This document shows, in pieces, positions 8,418 to 16,745 of a stretch of 39,691 nucleotides of DNA. Position 1 is the first letter of the stretch. The number at the start of each line of letters is the position of its first letter. A program made the translations under genes and the position numbers. The notes under the pieces were generated by a model. That model was not told the origin of the DNA. It was given only the letters and a program-made list of their open reading frames with translations, and did no database searches. The DNA is from JBKEDG01 sp047973085 (lineage in GTDB: Bacteria; Bacillota_I; Bacilli_A; JBKEDG01): positions 1 to 39,691 of the forward strand of contig JBKEBI010000036.1 in NCBI GenBank assembly GCA_047973085.1, given 5' to 3'.

Positions 8418-8888
8418 ATGAAAACTAAAGAACTAACAATTATTGCATTACTTATAGGACTATCATTAATATTGTCATACGTTAAATTTTTTGGAAGTAT
8501 AGCACTTGATAGTGTTCCAGCTTTTGTGGCACTACTACTTTGGAAAGATTATAAAGCAGGATTAATTGGAGGTATTGGCCATATTTTTACTGCTCTTACT
8601 AGTGGCTTTATATTCGGCTTATTTACACATATTCTAATAGCAATACTAATGTTTGTAATGTTATTTTTAGCCGCTAAAATTATTAGAAAACATTCAACTA
8701 TTTTTACTTTTATATTTATTTTATTTGTTAATGCATTCGTTATGCCATTTACTATTTTTATTATGACTCCATTCAGTATGGAAATGTATATATCTCTTGT
8801 GTTAATGCTATCACTTGCAGTAATTGTTAATTTAAGTATTGCCTATGTACTATATATGTCTTTAAACAAGGTAATTAGTAATGATTAA
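8418..8888 (+). CDS. ECF transporter S component, probably for a cobalamin precursor
   Basis: 156 residues, about five to six membrane helices, with the N-terminal pattern of group II ECF substrate-binding (S) subunits (MKTKELTIIALLIGLS). S subunits capture a vitamin and share a common EcfA/A'/T module encoded elsewhere. Its place between cobU and cobS behind a cobalamin riboswitch suggests a corrinoid or alpha-ribazole substrate; the CblT family in Firmicutes is the closest idea I have. RBS GGGGGAA. It overlaps cobS by 8 nt. Confidence 0.8.
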   Translation: MKTKELTIIALLIGLSLILSYVKFFGSIALDSVPAFVALLLWKDYKAGLIGGIGHIFTALTSGFIFGLFTHILIAILMFVMLFLAAKIIRKHSTIFTFIFILFVNAFVMPFTIFIMTPFSMEMYISLVLMLSLAVIVNLSIAYVLYMSLNKVISND

Positions 8889-9639
8889 AACTTTAATTAA
8901 TAATATTGCTTTTACTATTTCAACGTTTACTCAACTTCCTAGTTTTAGCATTGAATTCAAAAGAGAAAATACAAAATATGTATATTTAATATTACCATTT
9001 GTAGGAATAATTGTTGGTGTTATTACATACATTATAATTATTTTGCTTTCTAATGTTATTAATGAAATATTTATTTTAAGCATCTTGCTACTAGTAGCTA
9101 ATATACTTATTACTGGTGGGATTCATTTTGATGGGTTACTTGATAGTCTAGATGCATTTAAAAGTTATCGTATTAAAGAAGAAAAGTTACGTATTGTTAA
9201 AGATCCTCGTGTAGGTGCTTTTGCATTAATTTATTTTACAGTTATTATTTTACTATCTCTAATTGCTTACTTTTATGTTATTAAAAATGGTTATTTTAAA
9301 ACATTTTTAATTATCCCAGTTTTTTCAAGAATTTTACTTTTATTTTTAATAAATTTTAATTCCTTAGAAAAAAATGATATGCTTGATTCTATTTGGCATA
9401 TTTCTTTTAAAAAATATTGGTGGATATTTACACTATTGTATTTTACTGTATGTATTCTTTTATTCCCATCTATAATAACTGTACTTTTATTTTTAGTTGG
9501 CTTACTTTATTTAATATATTATAATAAATTTTTTAAGAGACATTTTGATAATTTAAATGGTGATTTGTGTGGATACTTTATTGTTACAGTTGAACTAGTA
9601 ATGTTTTTATTTATGGCTATTTATATTATTGTTATTTAA
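8881..9639 (+). CDS. cobS: adenosylcobinamide-GDP ribazoletransferase
   Basis: 252-residue membrane enzyme with about six or seven helices that joins AdoCbi-GDP to alpha-ribazole(-phosphate), the last step of the nucleotide-loop pathway. The family motif is seen in GGIHFDGLLDSLDAF (about residues 79-93), and KDPRVGAFA near residue 108 is also typical. The near C-terminal NGDLCGYFI segment fits the family. The start ATG overlaps the S-component gene by 8 nt. No cobT or cobC is adjacent, which supports precursor salvage rather than synthesis. Confidence 0.94.
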   Translation: MIKTLINNIAFTISTFTQLPSFSIEFKRENTKYVYLILPFVGIIVGVITYIIIILLSNVINEIFILSILLLVANILITGGIHFDGLLDSLDAFKSYRIKEEKLRIVKDPRVGAFALIYFTVIILLSLIAYFYVIKNGYFKTFLIIPVFSRILLLFLINFNSLEKNDMLDSIWHISFKKYWWIFTLLYFTVCILLFPSIITVLLFLVGLLYLIYYNKFFKRHFDNLNGDLCGYFIVTVELVMFLFMAIYIIVI

Positions 9640-9714
9640 AATATTTCATATATTTTTTATTATGTAAGGTTGTTTAAATAACTAAAAAAAATTTTAATTA
9701 TGATTAATAAATGG

Positions 9715-9743
9715 TTGTAAACTTAAAAAAAAGATGATATAAT
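9715..9743 (+). promoter_or_regulatory. rpsU promoter
   Basis: TTGTAA at 9715-9720, 17-bp spacer, TATAAT at 9738-9743. Confidence 0.8.
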
Positions 9744-9780
9744 ACTAAGGTAATGCGAAAGTGAAGGGAGGCGTGTGAGT

Positions 9781-9957
9781 GTGGCAAAGACAGTTGTAAG
9801 AGATAATGAAAGTCTAGATGACGCTTTAAAAAGGTTTAAAAGAAACGTTGCATCTTCTGGAACTTTAGCAGAGTCACGTAAAAGAGAATTTTACGAACGC
9901 CCTGGTATTAAGAAACGTAAGAAAAGAGAAGCAGCACAAAGAAAGAAATTTAAATAA
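9781..9957 (+). CDS. rpsU: 30S ribosomal protein S21
   Basis: 58 residues, normal length. Begins MAKTVVRDNESLDDALKRFK, typical of bS21, and ends in a Lys/Arg-rich tail (KKRKKREAAQRKKFK). I choose GTG 9781 because AAGGGAGG at 9764-9771 is then 9 nt upstream; GTG 9775 would leave only 3 nt. It has its own promoter and terminator and so is probably transcribed alone or with read-through into phoH. Confidence 0.95.
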   Translation: MAKTVVRDNESLDDALKRFKRNVASSGTLAESRKREFYERPGIKKRKKREAAQRKKFK

Positions 9958-9968
9958 TTAAAATTACT

Positions 9969-9994
9969 GAGGGACACTATTGTTCCTCTTTTAT
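9969..9994 (+). terminator. terminator after rpsU
   Basis: 8-bp hairpin GAGGGACA/TGTTCCTC (one G-U) with loop CTAT, followed by TTTTAT. Confidence 0.75.
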
Positions 9995-10014
9995 ATATAA
10001 AGATAGGTGATAAT

Positions 10015-10950
10015 ATGATAGAATTCAAGTATCAATTTAATTTTGACTCTCATGATAAAGAACAGCTTTTTAATCAAAATAACGATTTTATATCTAAATT
10101 TTTAGTATCTGAATATAATATAAATATAAAAGGTAGATTACCTGATGTTGTAATAGTTACTTCTAAAAGTGAAAATGTAGTAAGAAACTTTTTAGATAAA
10201 ATTACTAGTTTGATTAATAGAGGAGTAAATATTGAAACAACTGATTTAGTAAATATCTATGATACTCTATCTGATACACAAGAGTTTAGTGAATATAATA
10301 TTATAAAAGATTACAAAGGAAAGATAATTAAAGTAAAAAGTTCTAATCAATTGGAGTATGTAAAAAACATTGAAAAATGTGACTTAGTATTTGGAGTTGG
10401 TCCAGCTGGTACTGGAAAAACTTTTCTTGCGGTATGTATGGCTGTCAAAATGTTAAATGATAAACAGGTGGAAAAAGTTATTATTGCAAGACCAGCAGTT
10501 GAGGCTGGAGAAAATTTAGGATTTTTACCTGGAGATTTAAAAGAAAAAATTGATCCATATTTACAACCAATATATGATGGTTTAAACCAATTGCTTGGAG
10601 TTAGTACTGTAGAAAAACTAATTGAGAGAAAAATTATTGAAATAGCTCCACTTGCATATATGAGAGGTCGTACTTTAAATGATGCATTTGTTATTTTAGA
10701 TGAAGCACAAAATACTACAAAAGAACAAATGAAAATGTTTTTAACAAGACTTGGTGTAAATTCAAAAATGGTTATAACTGGAGATGATTCTCAAATTGAT
10801 TTAAAAAATAAATGGGATAGTGGTTTAATTCATTCAGTAAGGCTTTTAAGTGATGTTAAAGGAATTAAAGTTACTAAATTAGATTCTATTGATGTTGTTA
10901 GGCACTATTTAGTTAGAAGAATTATTAGTGCATATAATAAGGAGATGTAG
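10015..10950 (+). CDS. phoH: PhoH-like ATPase
   Basis: 311 residues, normal for the YbeZ/PhoH family. Walker A GPAGTGKT (about residues 129-136), the ARPAVEAGENLGFLPGDLKEK block, and Walker B FVILDEAQN (about 225) are all clear. PhoH-like NTPases are linked to RNA metabolism and usually sit beside ybeY; here the next gene is murT instead, so ybeY must be elsewhere. RBS ATAGGTGA. Confidence 0.92.
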   Translation: MIEFKYQFNFDSHDKEQLFNQNNDFISKFLVSEYNINIKGRLPDVVIVTSKSENVVRNFLDKITSLINRGVNIETTDLVNIYDTLSDTQEFSEYNIIKDYKGKIIKVKSSNQLEYVKNIEKCDLVFGVGPAGTGKTFLAVCMAVKMLNDKQVEKVIIARPAVEAGENLGFLPGDLKEKIDPYLQPIYDGLNQLLGVSTVEKLIERKIIEIAPLAYMRGRTLNDAFVILDEAQNTTKEQMKMFLTRLGVNSKMVITGDDSQIDLKNKWDSGLIHSVRLLSDVKGIKVTKLDSIDVVRHYLVRRIISAYNKEM

Positions 10951-10951
10951 T

Positions 10952-12169
10952 ATGGTAAAATTCATTGCAAATACATGTGTTAAATTTAGTAGATTACTTG
11001 GTAATTATGGTACAAGTATTGGAGGAAAAATTGCTTGGACACTAGATAAAAATATTTTAAAGAAACTTGCAAAAAATGTTGAAACAATTATTGTAATTAC
11101 AGGGACTAATGGAAAAACGACAACTTCTAATTTGATTGCCTCTTGTTTTGAGGAACCACTTATTCATAATGGAAAAGGTGCAAATATGTACTTTGGTGTT
11201 ATTAGTGCTTTTTTGCAAGGAGAAGGAAAAGTGGCGGTTTTGGAAGTTGACGAAGGGAGTGTTGCCAAAGTATTTGCTGATTTAAAAGTAGATTATTTTG
11301 TTGTAACAAATTTTTTTAGAGATCAGCTTGATAGATATTCCGAAATAGATATGTTAGTAGATAAAATAAAAAGTAGTATTTCTGCTGATACAAAGCTTAT
11401 ATTAAATGCTAATGATCCATTTACTATGAGGCTTGATAATAATAATAGTATTTACTATGGAATTAGTAAAGATTTTAAAGGTTTTAGAGATTTTGAAATT
11501 TCAGAATCTAAGTACTGTCCTAAATGCAATAGTTTACTTAACTATGAAACATCCTTTTATTTGCAAATAGGTCATTATAATTGTAAATGTAATTTTAAAA
11601 CTCCTAAGATTGATTATTTAGCTAGTTCTTTTAAAAACAGTGAACTTGTTGTTAACGGTATTACATATAAACACAACCTTGTAGGTAATTACAATGTATT
11701 TAATTTAGTAGCAGCTTTTGCCCTTGGAAACATTCTTAATTTAAATGTAGAAGCAGGATTTAATAAATATTATTCTAACGATGGAAGAATGCAAATAATT
11801 AATGAACATATTGTTACTTTAGCAAAAAATCCTAGTGGTATGAACTTATCACTTTTACAGATAAATCCTGATTATAAAAATGTTTTATTTACTTTAAATG
11901 ATAATTATGTTGATGGTTTAGATATTAGTTGGATATGGGATGCTGATTTTGAAATATTAGATAATAGTTATACATATTATGTAAATGGATTACGTAAAGA
12001 AGATATGGCACTTCGTTTAAAATATGCAGGAATAAATCCAAGTAATATCAATATTGTTGATAATATTGATGTTGAATTAGATAATATTATAAAAAAACCT
12101 ACTTTTTCAATTTCTAGTTATACTGCAGTAGATGATATAAAAAAAATGTTTGAAAAGAGGGTGAAGTAA
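10952..12169 (+). CDS. murT: lipid II isoglutaminyl synthase, MurT subunit
   Basis: 405 residues. MurT is the Mur-ligase-like subunit that, with GatD, converts D-Glu of the lipid II stem peptide to D-isoglutamine. The ATP-binding GTNGKTTTSN is near residues 53-62. A four-Cys zinc ribbon (CPKC...CKC) near residues 190-215 is typical of MurT. C-terminal DUF1727-like region with ISWIWDADFE. ATG 10952 follows AAGGAG by 6 nt. The gene overlaps gatD by one base. Confidence 0.95.
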   Translation: MVKFIANTCVKFSRLLGNYGTSIGGKIAWTLDKNILKKLAKNVETIIVITGTNGKTTTSNLIASCFEEPLIHNGKGANMYFGVISAFLQGEGKVAVLEVDEGSVAKVFADLKVDYFVVTNFFRDQLDRYSEIDMLVDKIKSSISADTKLILNANDPFTMRLDNNNSIYYGISKDFKGFRDFEISESKYCPKCNSLLNYETSFYLQIGHYNCKCNFKTPKIDYLASSFKNSELVVNGITYKHNLVGNYNVFNLVAAFALGNILNLNVEAGFNKYYSNDGRMQIINEHIVTLAKNPSGMNLSLLQINPDYKNVLFTLNDNYVDGLDISWIWDADFEILDNSYTYYVNGLRKEDMALRLKYAGINPSNINIVDNIDVELDNIIKKPTFSISSYTAVDDIKKMFEKRVK

Positions 12170-12882
12170 TGAATGTAGTTATTTATCATTTATTTCCTGA
12201 TTTATTAAATTTATATGGAGATTTTGGAAATATTGTTGCCTTAAAATATCACTTGGAAAGTTTAGGAATAAATGTTAATTATAAAAAGATTTTTGATATC
12301 AAAGATTTTGATAAGAATGAGCCTAGCTTTGTTCTAATTGGTGGTGGAAGTGATAGAGAACAAACTATTGCTACAAAAAGATTAAAAGAAGTTAAAGATG
12401 AGTTGGAAGAGTTGATAGAAAATAACCTTCCAATACTTGCTGTATGCGGTGGATTTCAATTTTTAGGAAAATATTATAACTGTTTAGATGGAACAAAACT
12501 TGAAGGTCTTGGAATATTTGATATTATAACGGAAGCCTCTACTACTAGAATGGTAGGAAATATTATTGTAAATACCCCTGATGGTGAAGTTATAGGATTT
12601 GAAAATCATAGTGGAGAAACATTTCACAGTTATGAACCCCTTGGAGAAGTTATTGTGGGATATGGAAATACAACTGAAAGAAATCTTGAAGGGTTTAAAT
12701 ATAAAAATGTTATAGGCACATATATGCATGGACCTATTCTACCTAAAAACAGTCCGTTAATAAAAATATTTGTGAAAAATATTTGTGAATATGCAAAAAT
12801 TGATATTGACATAAATAAGCTTAATTTTGAAATGGAAGATAAAGCAAGAAATACAATGATTCAAAGAGTAAAAAATCAATAA
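12169..12882 (+). CDS. gatD: lipid II isoglutaminyl synthase, GatD glutaminase subunit
   Basis: 237 residues, class I glutamine amidotransferase fold, supplies ammonia to MurT. The nucleophile Cys is in AVCGGFQFLG (about residue 94) and the catalytic His in GTYMHGPILPKN near residue 188. The TAATG overlap with murT fits an obligate complex. Presence of this pair implies amidated peptidoglycan and therefore a walled Gram-positive cell. Confidence 0.95.
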   Translation: MNVVIYHLFPDLLNLYGDFGNIVALKYHLESLGINVNYKKIFDIKDFDKNEPSFVLIGGGSDREQTIATKRLKEVKDELEELIENNLPILAVCGGFQFLGKYYNCLDGTKLEGLGIFDIITEASTTRMVGNIIVNTPDGEVIGFENHSGETFHSYEPLGEVIVGYGNTTERNLEGFKYKNVIGTYMHGPILPKNSPLIKIFVKNICEYAKIDIDINKLNFEMEDKARNTMIQRVKNQ

Positions 12883-12905
12883 ATATTTATAGAAGGGAGA
12901 AAGCT

Positions 12906-13139
12906 ATGAATGAAAATTTAATCAAGCAAAATTTTCGTTGTTCTAAATGTAATGGAAATGACTGTGTAATTGGTGGTCTTGCAGCAACGGGAAAAGGTCT
13001 GAGTAAGATGTTTGATGTTCAAGTTAATAAATTTACAACTGTTAGTTGTAGTGGATGTGGTTATACAGAGTTTTATAACGATAACATTAGTGGTAAATTA
13101 ACTGCTTCTGATTGGGCTGATATTTTTATTGGAGGCTAA
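12906..13139 (+). CDS. small zinc-ribbon protein
   Basis: 77 residues. Two Cys pairs form a likely zinc ribbon: CSKCNGNDC near the N-terminus and CSGCGYTEF in the middle, with a Gly-rich AATGKGLSKMFDVQ stretch between. It resembles short, uncharacterised nucleic-acid-binding zinc-ribbon proteins common in Firmicutes. RBS AGAAGGGAG. It lies 23 nt after gatD and is closed by a terminator, so it may be the last gene of that operon. Function unknown. Confidence 0.8.
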   Translation: MNENLIKQNFRCSKCNGNDCVIGGLAATGKGLSKMFDVQVNKFTTVSCSGCGYTEFYNDNISGKLTASDWADIFIGG

Positions 13140-13142
13140 AAG

Positions 13143-13184
13143 AAAAGCGACTTTCACTATATTAATGTGAATTCGCTTTTTATT
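13143..13184. terminator. bidirectional terminator between convergent genes
   Basis: Hairpin AAAAGCGA/TCGCTTTT extended by TTCAC/GTGAA inside, with T runs on both sides. It separates the zinc-ribbon gene (plus) and rarA (minus), and the rarA stop codon touches the stem. Confidence 0.85.
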
Positions 13185-14367
13185 TTAGTTTCTGAATGTT
13201 TTTATAAAATATTTCCAAACTTTTTTCATGCTTGTTATTTTTAAATTTTACATATGACTTATTGATTAAATCATTTGGTAAATATTGCTGATTTACCCAT
13301 CCGTTGTAATCATGTGGGTACAAATACCCTTCATTGTAATGCTTTATATTAATAGGTATTTCCATCTCATAATTTTTCTTTGTATCAGAGATAGCTTCTT
13401 TTATAGACATATAGGCTGTGTTTGACTTAGGTGATAATGCAATTTCAATTACTGCATTTGCAAGAGGATGAACCGCTTCTGGAAATCCTACTTCTCTAGC
13501 ACAACAAATAGCAGTATAGATTTTATGGTGAAGATTAGGGTTAGCAAGTCCTACATCTTCATATGTAATTACTAAAAGTCTTCTACATATTATTTCTAAG
13601 TCTCCCAAAGCTATTAAATGTGCTAAATAATGAAGGCTAGCATCTACATCACTACCTCTAAGTGATTTTTGGAAAGCGCTTAATAAATCATAATAGTAGT
13701 CACTATTTTTATCAATTAGTAAAGATTTTTTTGGTTGTAAAAGTTTAAAAGTTTCTTTGGTAATAAAATTACTATCACAAATAAGAGTTAGTATATCTAG
13801 TTGGTTAATGGTACTTCTCATGTCACCATTTGCACTTGAAATTATTAAATCATAGACTTCTGGTTCAATATTAAACTCATTAAAGAAATCATTAGCTATT
13901 TGATGTAGTCTTTTTTTTATGTCATCTGAAGTTAGTGGTGTGAATTCAAAAATATGCATTCTAGATCTAATTGCAGGATTTAGGCTATGATAAGGGTTAA
14001 GAGTTGTAAGTCCAATTACAATAATGTTTTCTTTTTCTAAATGGGGAAGAAGGATATCTTGTTTATCTTTATTCATTCGATGAATTTCATCAATAATAAT
14101 AAGAAATCTTTCATAATTATTTGAAAGATCTATTAAGTCAACTAATTTTTGTTTATTATGAATTGCAGCATTGATAAGTCCAAATTTAATATCTAGGCTA
14201 TTACAAATAATTTTAGCTAGTGTCGTTTTCCCAGTTCCACTTGGTCCATAAAAGATACATGATTTCATTGTATTTTTATCAATAAGTTTACTTAAAACAC
14301 CTTGCTTTCCTACAAGATGTTTTTGTCCATAAAATTGGTTTAAGCTATTTGCTAAGTATTTCTCCAT
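13180..14367 (-). CDS. rarA: replication-associated recombination protein A (MgsA/RarA)
   Basis: 395 residues, clamp-loader-like AAA+ ATPase that acts at stalled forks. Walker A YGPSGTGKTT (about residues 39-48), Walker B in IIIDEIHRMNK, sensor 1 GLTTLNPYHSLNPAIRSR, then the RarA/MgsA C-terminal region with ALSPKSNTAY and HDYNGWVNQQYLP. The start overlaps the ktrB stop by one base (TAATG). The coupling with a potassium channel is probably just operon packing. Confidence 0.94.
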   Translation of the reverse strand: MEKYLANSLNQFYGQKHLVGKQGVLSKLIDKNTMKSCIFYGPSGTGKTTLAKIICNSLDIKFGLINAAIHNKQKLVDLIDLSNNYERFLIIIDEIHRMNKDKQDILLPHLEKENIIVIGLTTLNPYHSLNPAIRSRMHIFEFTPLTSDDIKKRLHQIANDFFNEFNIEPEVYDLIISSANGDMRSTINQLDILTLICDSNFITKETFKLLQPKKSLLIDKNSDYYYDLLSAFQKSLRGSDVDASLHYLAHLIALGDLEIICRRLLVITYEDVGLANPNLHHKIYTAICCAREVGFPEAVHPLANAVIEIALSPKSNTAYMSIKEAISDTKKNYEMEIPINIKHYNEGYLYPHDYNGWVNQQYLPNDLINKSYVKFKNNKHEKSLEIFYKNIQKLK

Positions 14368-15743
14368 TATCCTATCAACACATTTTCTTCAGCATATAGA
14401 AACTGATTAGATTTACGCTCATCGCTTGTCCAAACACCAAGCATAGTTGTAATACCGATTTGTCCTGTAAACATTATAACAATAAGTACAAATTGACTAA
14501 CTTGAGAAAGTCCAGCAGTTATTCCAGTAGATAATCCAGTAGTCCCAAATGCACTTGCAACTTCAAACATGACATCACTTGCGGGTAGATTATCAAATAT
14601 AAGAATTATTATTGTTCCTAGAAAGAGAATCATTATTCCAAGAGAAAAAGTTAAAAATGCACTAATAATTGTTTTATCTGGTAAGCGTCTTTTAAATGCT
14701 ACTACTTGTTCACGATTAATAGTCTTATTATATACATATACAGCAATTACAGCAAATGTAGTTGTTCTAATACCACCACCTGTTGAAGAAGGGGCTGCTC
14801 CAATAAACATCATAATTGTCATCATAAATAATGTTGTGCTACCAAATCGAGATAATTCTGTAGTTGCAAATCCAGCATTTCTTGTTGTAACAGATTGAAA
14901 TAGTGCAAGAAAAACTTTATCCATAAATGTATTGTCATTATATGCTAATCCGTTATTATATTCAACAAAGAAAATGAATAAAAATCCAACAAGTAAAATA
15001 ATAAAGTATGCACTCAAAGTTAATTTACTAAATAGTGAAATACGAAATACATTTTTTCTTCTTTTTATTTTGTGACCGATATATCTTGAAAACTCAACAA
15101 TTATTGGAAACCCAATTCCACCAAAAATAATTAGAAAAATAAATATAAATTGAATGAAATAATCATTACTATAATTTATTAGAGAGTTACCAAACAAATC
15201 AAATCCAGCATTGTTTATAGCACTAACTGAATGAAACAATCCATACCATAGACTTTGTCCTAACTCCATATCATAGTAAAAGTAAAATCTTGAAGCTAAA
15301 AGAATAAACCCTAATGTAGTAATAACTGCTGTAATTAGCAATATTTGCTTTACTAGCTTTGCCATGCCACTATTTCTATCGTGCTGTTGTTCATTCATTA
15401 GAAGTCTTCTATCTCTTGAGTCTAATTTTAGCCTAAATAATAGATAAATTGAAGCTTTAATAGCCATAACTCCAATTCCACCACAAATAATTAATAACAT
15501 AATTATAATCTGACCAAAAAACGAAAATGAATCGACTGTACTGGTTACAGAAAGTCCAGTTACACTAACTGCACTTGTTGCAGTAAATAGTGTATCAAAA
15601 AGAGATACCTCAGTATTACCTGTAAGAGAAATTGGTAATCTAAGTAAAACAGATCCAATTATCACTATACAAAAATAATATTTAAAAAATACTTTAGGCA
15701 TTGATTTACTTTTAATAAAATTTTTAATACTTTCTATATTCAT
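14367..15743 (-). CDS. ktrB: KtrB/TrkH-type potassium uptake protein
   Basis: 458 residues, membrane-embedded ion-translocating subunit of a Ktr system. The four pore repeats with their filter glycines are visible: TSAVSVTGLSV (about 60), SAINNAGFDLFG (about 178), TTRNAGFATTE (about 290) and SAFGTTGLSTG (about 400). RBS GGAGGA in front of the ATG. The regulatory subunit KtrA is not adjacent in this window, so it must be elsewhere or KtrB acts alone. Confidence 0.93.
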   Translation of the reverse strand: MNIESIKNFIKSKSMPKVFFKYYFCIVIIGSVLLRLPISLTGNTEVSLFDTLFTATSAVSVTGLSVTSTVDSFSFFGQIIIMLLIICGGIGVMAIKASIYLLFRLKLDSRDRRLLMNEQQHDRNSGMAKLVKQILLITAVITTLGFILLASRFYFYYDMELGQSLWYGLFHSVSAINNAGFDLFGNSLINYSNDYFIQFIFIFLIIFGGIGFPIIVEFSRYIGHKIKRRKNVFRISLFSKLTLSAYFIILLVGFLFIFFVEYNNGLAYNDNTFMDKVFLALFQSVTTRNAGFATTELSRFGSTTLFMMTIMMFIGAAPSSTGGGIRTTTFAVIAVYVYNKTINREQVVAFKRRLPDKTIISAFLTFSLGIMILFLGTIIILIFDNLPASDVMFEVASAFGTTGLSTGITAGLSQVSQFVLIVIMFTGQIGITTMLGVWTSDERKSNQFLYAEENVLIG

Positions 15744-15918
15744 AAGTCCTCCATATACATACTATATTATACAAGAAATTTAGAAATAAATAAATACTTA
15801 TTTCTTAAATTTGATTGTTTACTATAATAGTTTTTATATTATATGATAATAAAATTACAAATAGTATTGTAATTAAATTAGAATATTTTATAAGGTATTA
15901 TTTTTAGTTGAAGTTATT

Positions 15919-15962
15919 TTTTATAAAGTGTTAACTAAATAGGTTGACACTTTATTTTTTTT
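15919..15962 (+). terminator. hairpin with T-run overlapping the rpsP -35 box
   Basis: ATAAAGTGTTAAC (about 15921-15933) pairs with GTTGACACTTTAT (about 15943-15955), one G-U, then TTTTTTT. By form this is a Rho-independent terminator, but no plus-strand gene lies upstream and the right arm contains the TTGACA of the rpsP promoter. It may be a regulatory element. Confidence 0.6.
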
Positions 15963-15972
15963 GATGTATACT
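15944..15972 (+). promoter_or_regulatory. rpsP operon promoter
   Basis: TTGACA at 15944-15949, 17-bp spacer, TATACT at 15967-15972. Confidence 0.85.
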
Positions 15973-16003
15973 ATTATAGTAAGTTTAATAGGAGGTAGTT
16001 ATT

Positions 16004-16282
16004 ATGGCAGTAAAATTAAGATTAAAACGTATGGGTGCAAAGAGAAAACCTTTCTATCGTATCGTTGCAATTGATTCTCGTTCACCACGCGATGGACGTG
16101 AGATAGAGTTGATAGGAACATATAACCCAAATACAAACCCTGCAGAAGTTAAATTAGATAACGAAGTTGCTCTTAAATGGTTAAAAGAAGGTGCACAACC
16201 ATCTGATACTGTAAAGAGTTTACTATCAAAATCTGGTGTTTTAGAAGCGTTTCATAACGAAAAATATTCTAAAGGTAAGTAA
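16004..16282 (+). CDS. rpsP: 30S ribosomal protein S16
   Basis: 92 residues, full length. N-terminus MAVKLRLKRMGAKRKPFYRI and the DSRSPRDGREIELIGTYNP block are hallmarks of bS16. RBS AGGAGGT. It is followed after 2 nt by khpA, the usual neighbour in Firmicutes. Confidence 0.98.
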   Translation: MAVKLRLKRMGAKRKPFYRIVAIDSRSPRDGREIELIGTYNPNTNPAEVKLDNEVALKWLKEGAQPSDTVKSLLSKSGVLEAFHNEKYSKGK

Positions 16283-16284
16283 TA

Positions 16285-16536
16285 ATGAATTATGTGGAAT
16301 TAACAGAATTTTTAGTATCTTCAATTATTGAAAATAAAGATATGTTGACTGTAAAAGAATTCGATGGTTTAGAAGATGATTCTATTTTATTAAATGTATT
16401 TGTAGATACAAATGATATCGGAGCAGTAATTGGTAAGCAAGGAAAGACAGCTAATGCAATAAGAACTTTAGTTAGAGCTTCAATGCATGGAGATTACAAG
16501 CGTATAAAAATAGAATTTCAAAGTTATGATGATTAA
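16285..16536 (+). CDS. khpA: KH-domain RNA-binding protein KhpA
   Basis: 83 residues, one KH domain with its GxxG loop in GAVIGKQGKTANAIRTL (about residues 50-66). In related bacteria KhpA pairs with KhpB/Jag in post-transcriptional control of cell elongation and division. The position 2 nt after rpsP is conserved in Firmicutes and supports the call. Confidence 0.93.
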   Translation: MNYVELTEFLVSSIIENKDMLTVKEFDGLEDDSILLNVFVDTNDIGAVIGKQGKTANAIRTLVRASMHGDYKRIKIEFQSYDD

Positions 16537-16547
16537 GGAGGTATTCT

Positions 16548-16700
16548 ATGAGAGTAAATGTTACATTAAAATGTAAAGAATGTGAAGAAGAAACTTATAG
16601 AGTTTCAAAAAATAAAAGAAATACACCTGACAGATTAAATTTATCAAAATACTGTCCAAAGTGCAAAACTTCAAGAGAGTTTGTTGAGAAGAAAAAATAA
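16548..16700 (+). CDS. rpmG: 50S ribosomal protein L33
   Basis: 50 residues, MRVNVTLKCKECEEETYRVS at the N-terminus. Both CxxC pairs are present (CKEC and CPKC), so this is the zinc-binding C+ form. RBS AAGGAGG 5 nt before the ATG. It is the third gene of the rpsP-khpA-rpmG operon and is closed by a terminator at about 16711. Confidence 0.95.
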   Translation: MRVNVTLKCKECEEETYRVSKNKRNTPDRLNLSKYCPKCKTSREFVEKKK

Positions 16701-16710
16701 TAAGTAAAGG

Positions 16711-16732
16711 CACTAATTTATTAGTGTTTTTT
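16711..16732 (+). terminator. terminator after rpmG
   Basis: CACTAA/TTAGTG stem with TTTA loop followed by TTTTTT. Confidence 0.75.
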
Positions 16733-16745
16733 AGTAGGTGATATT

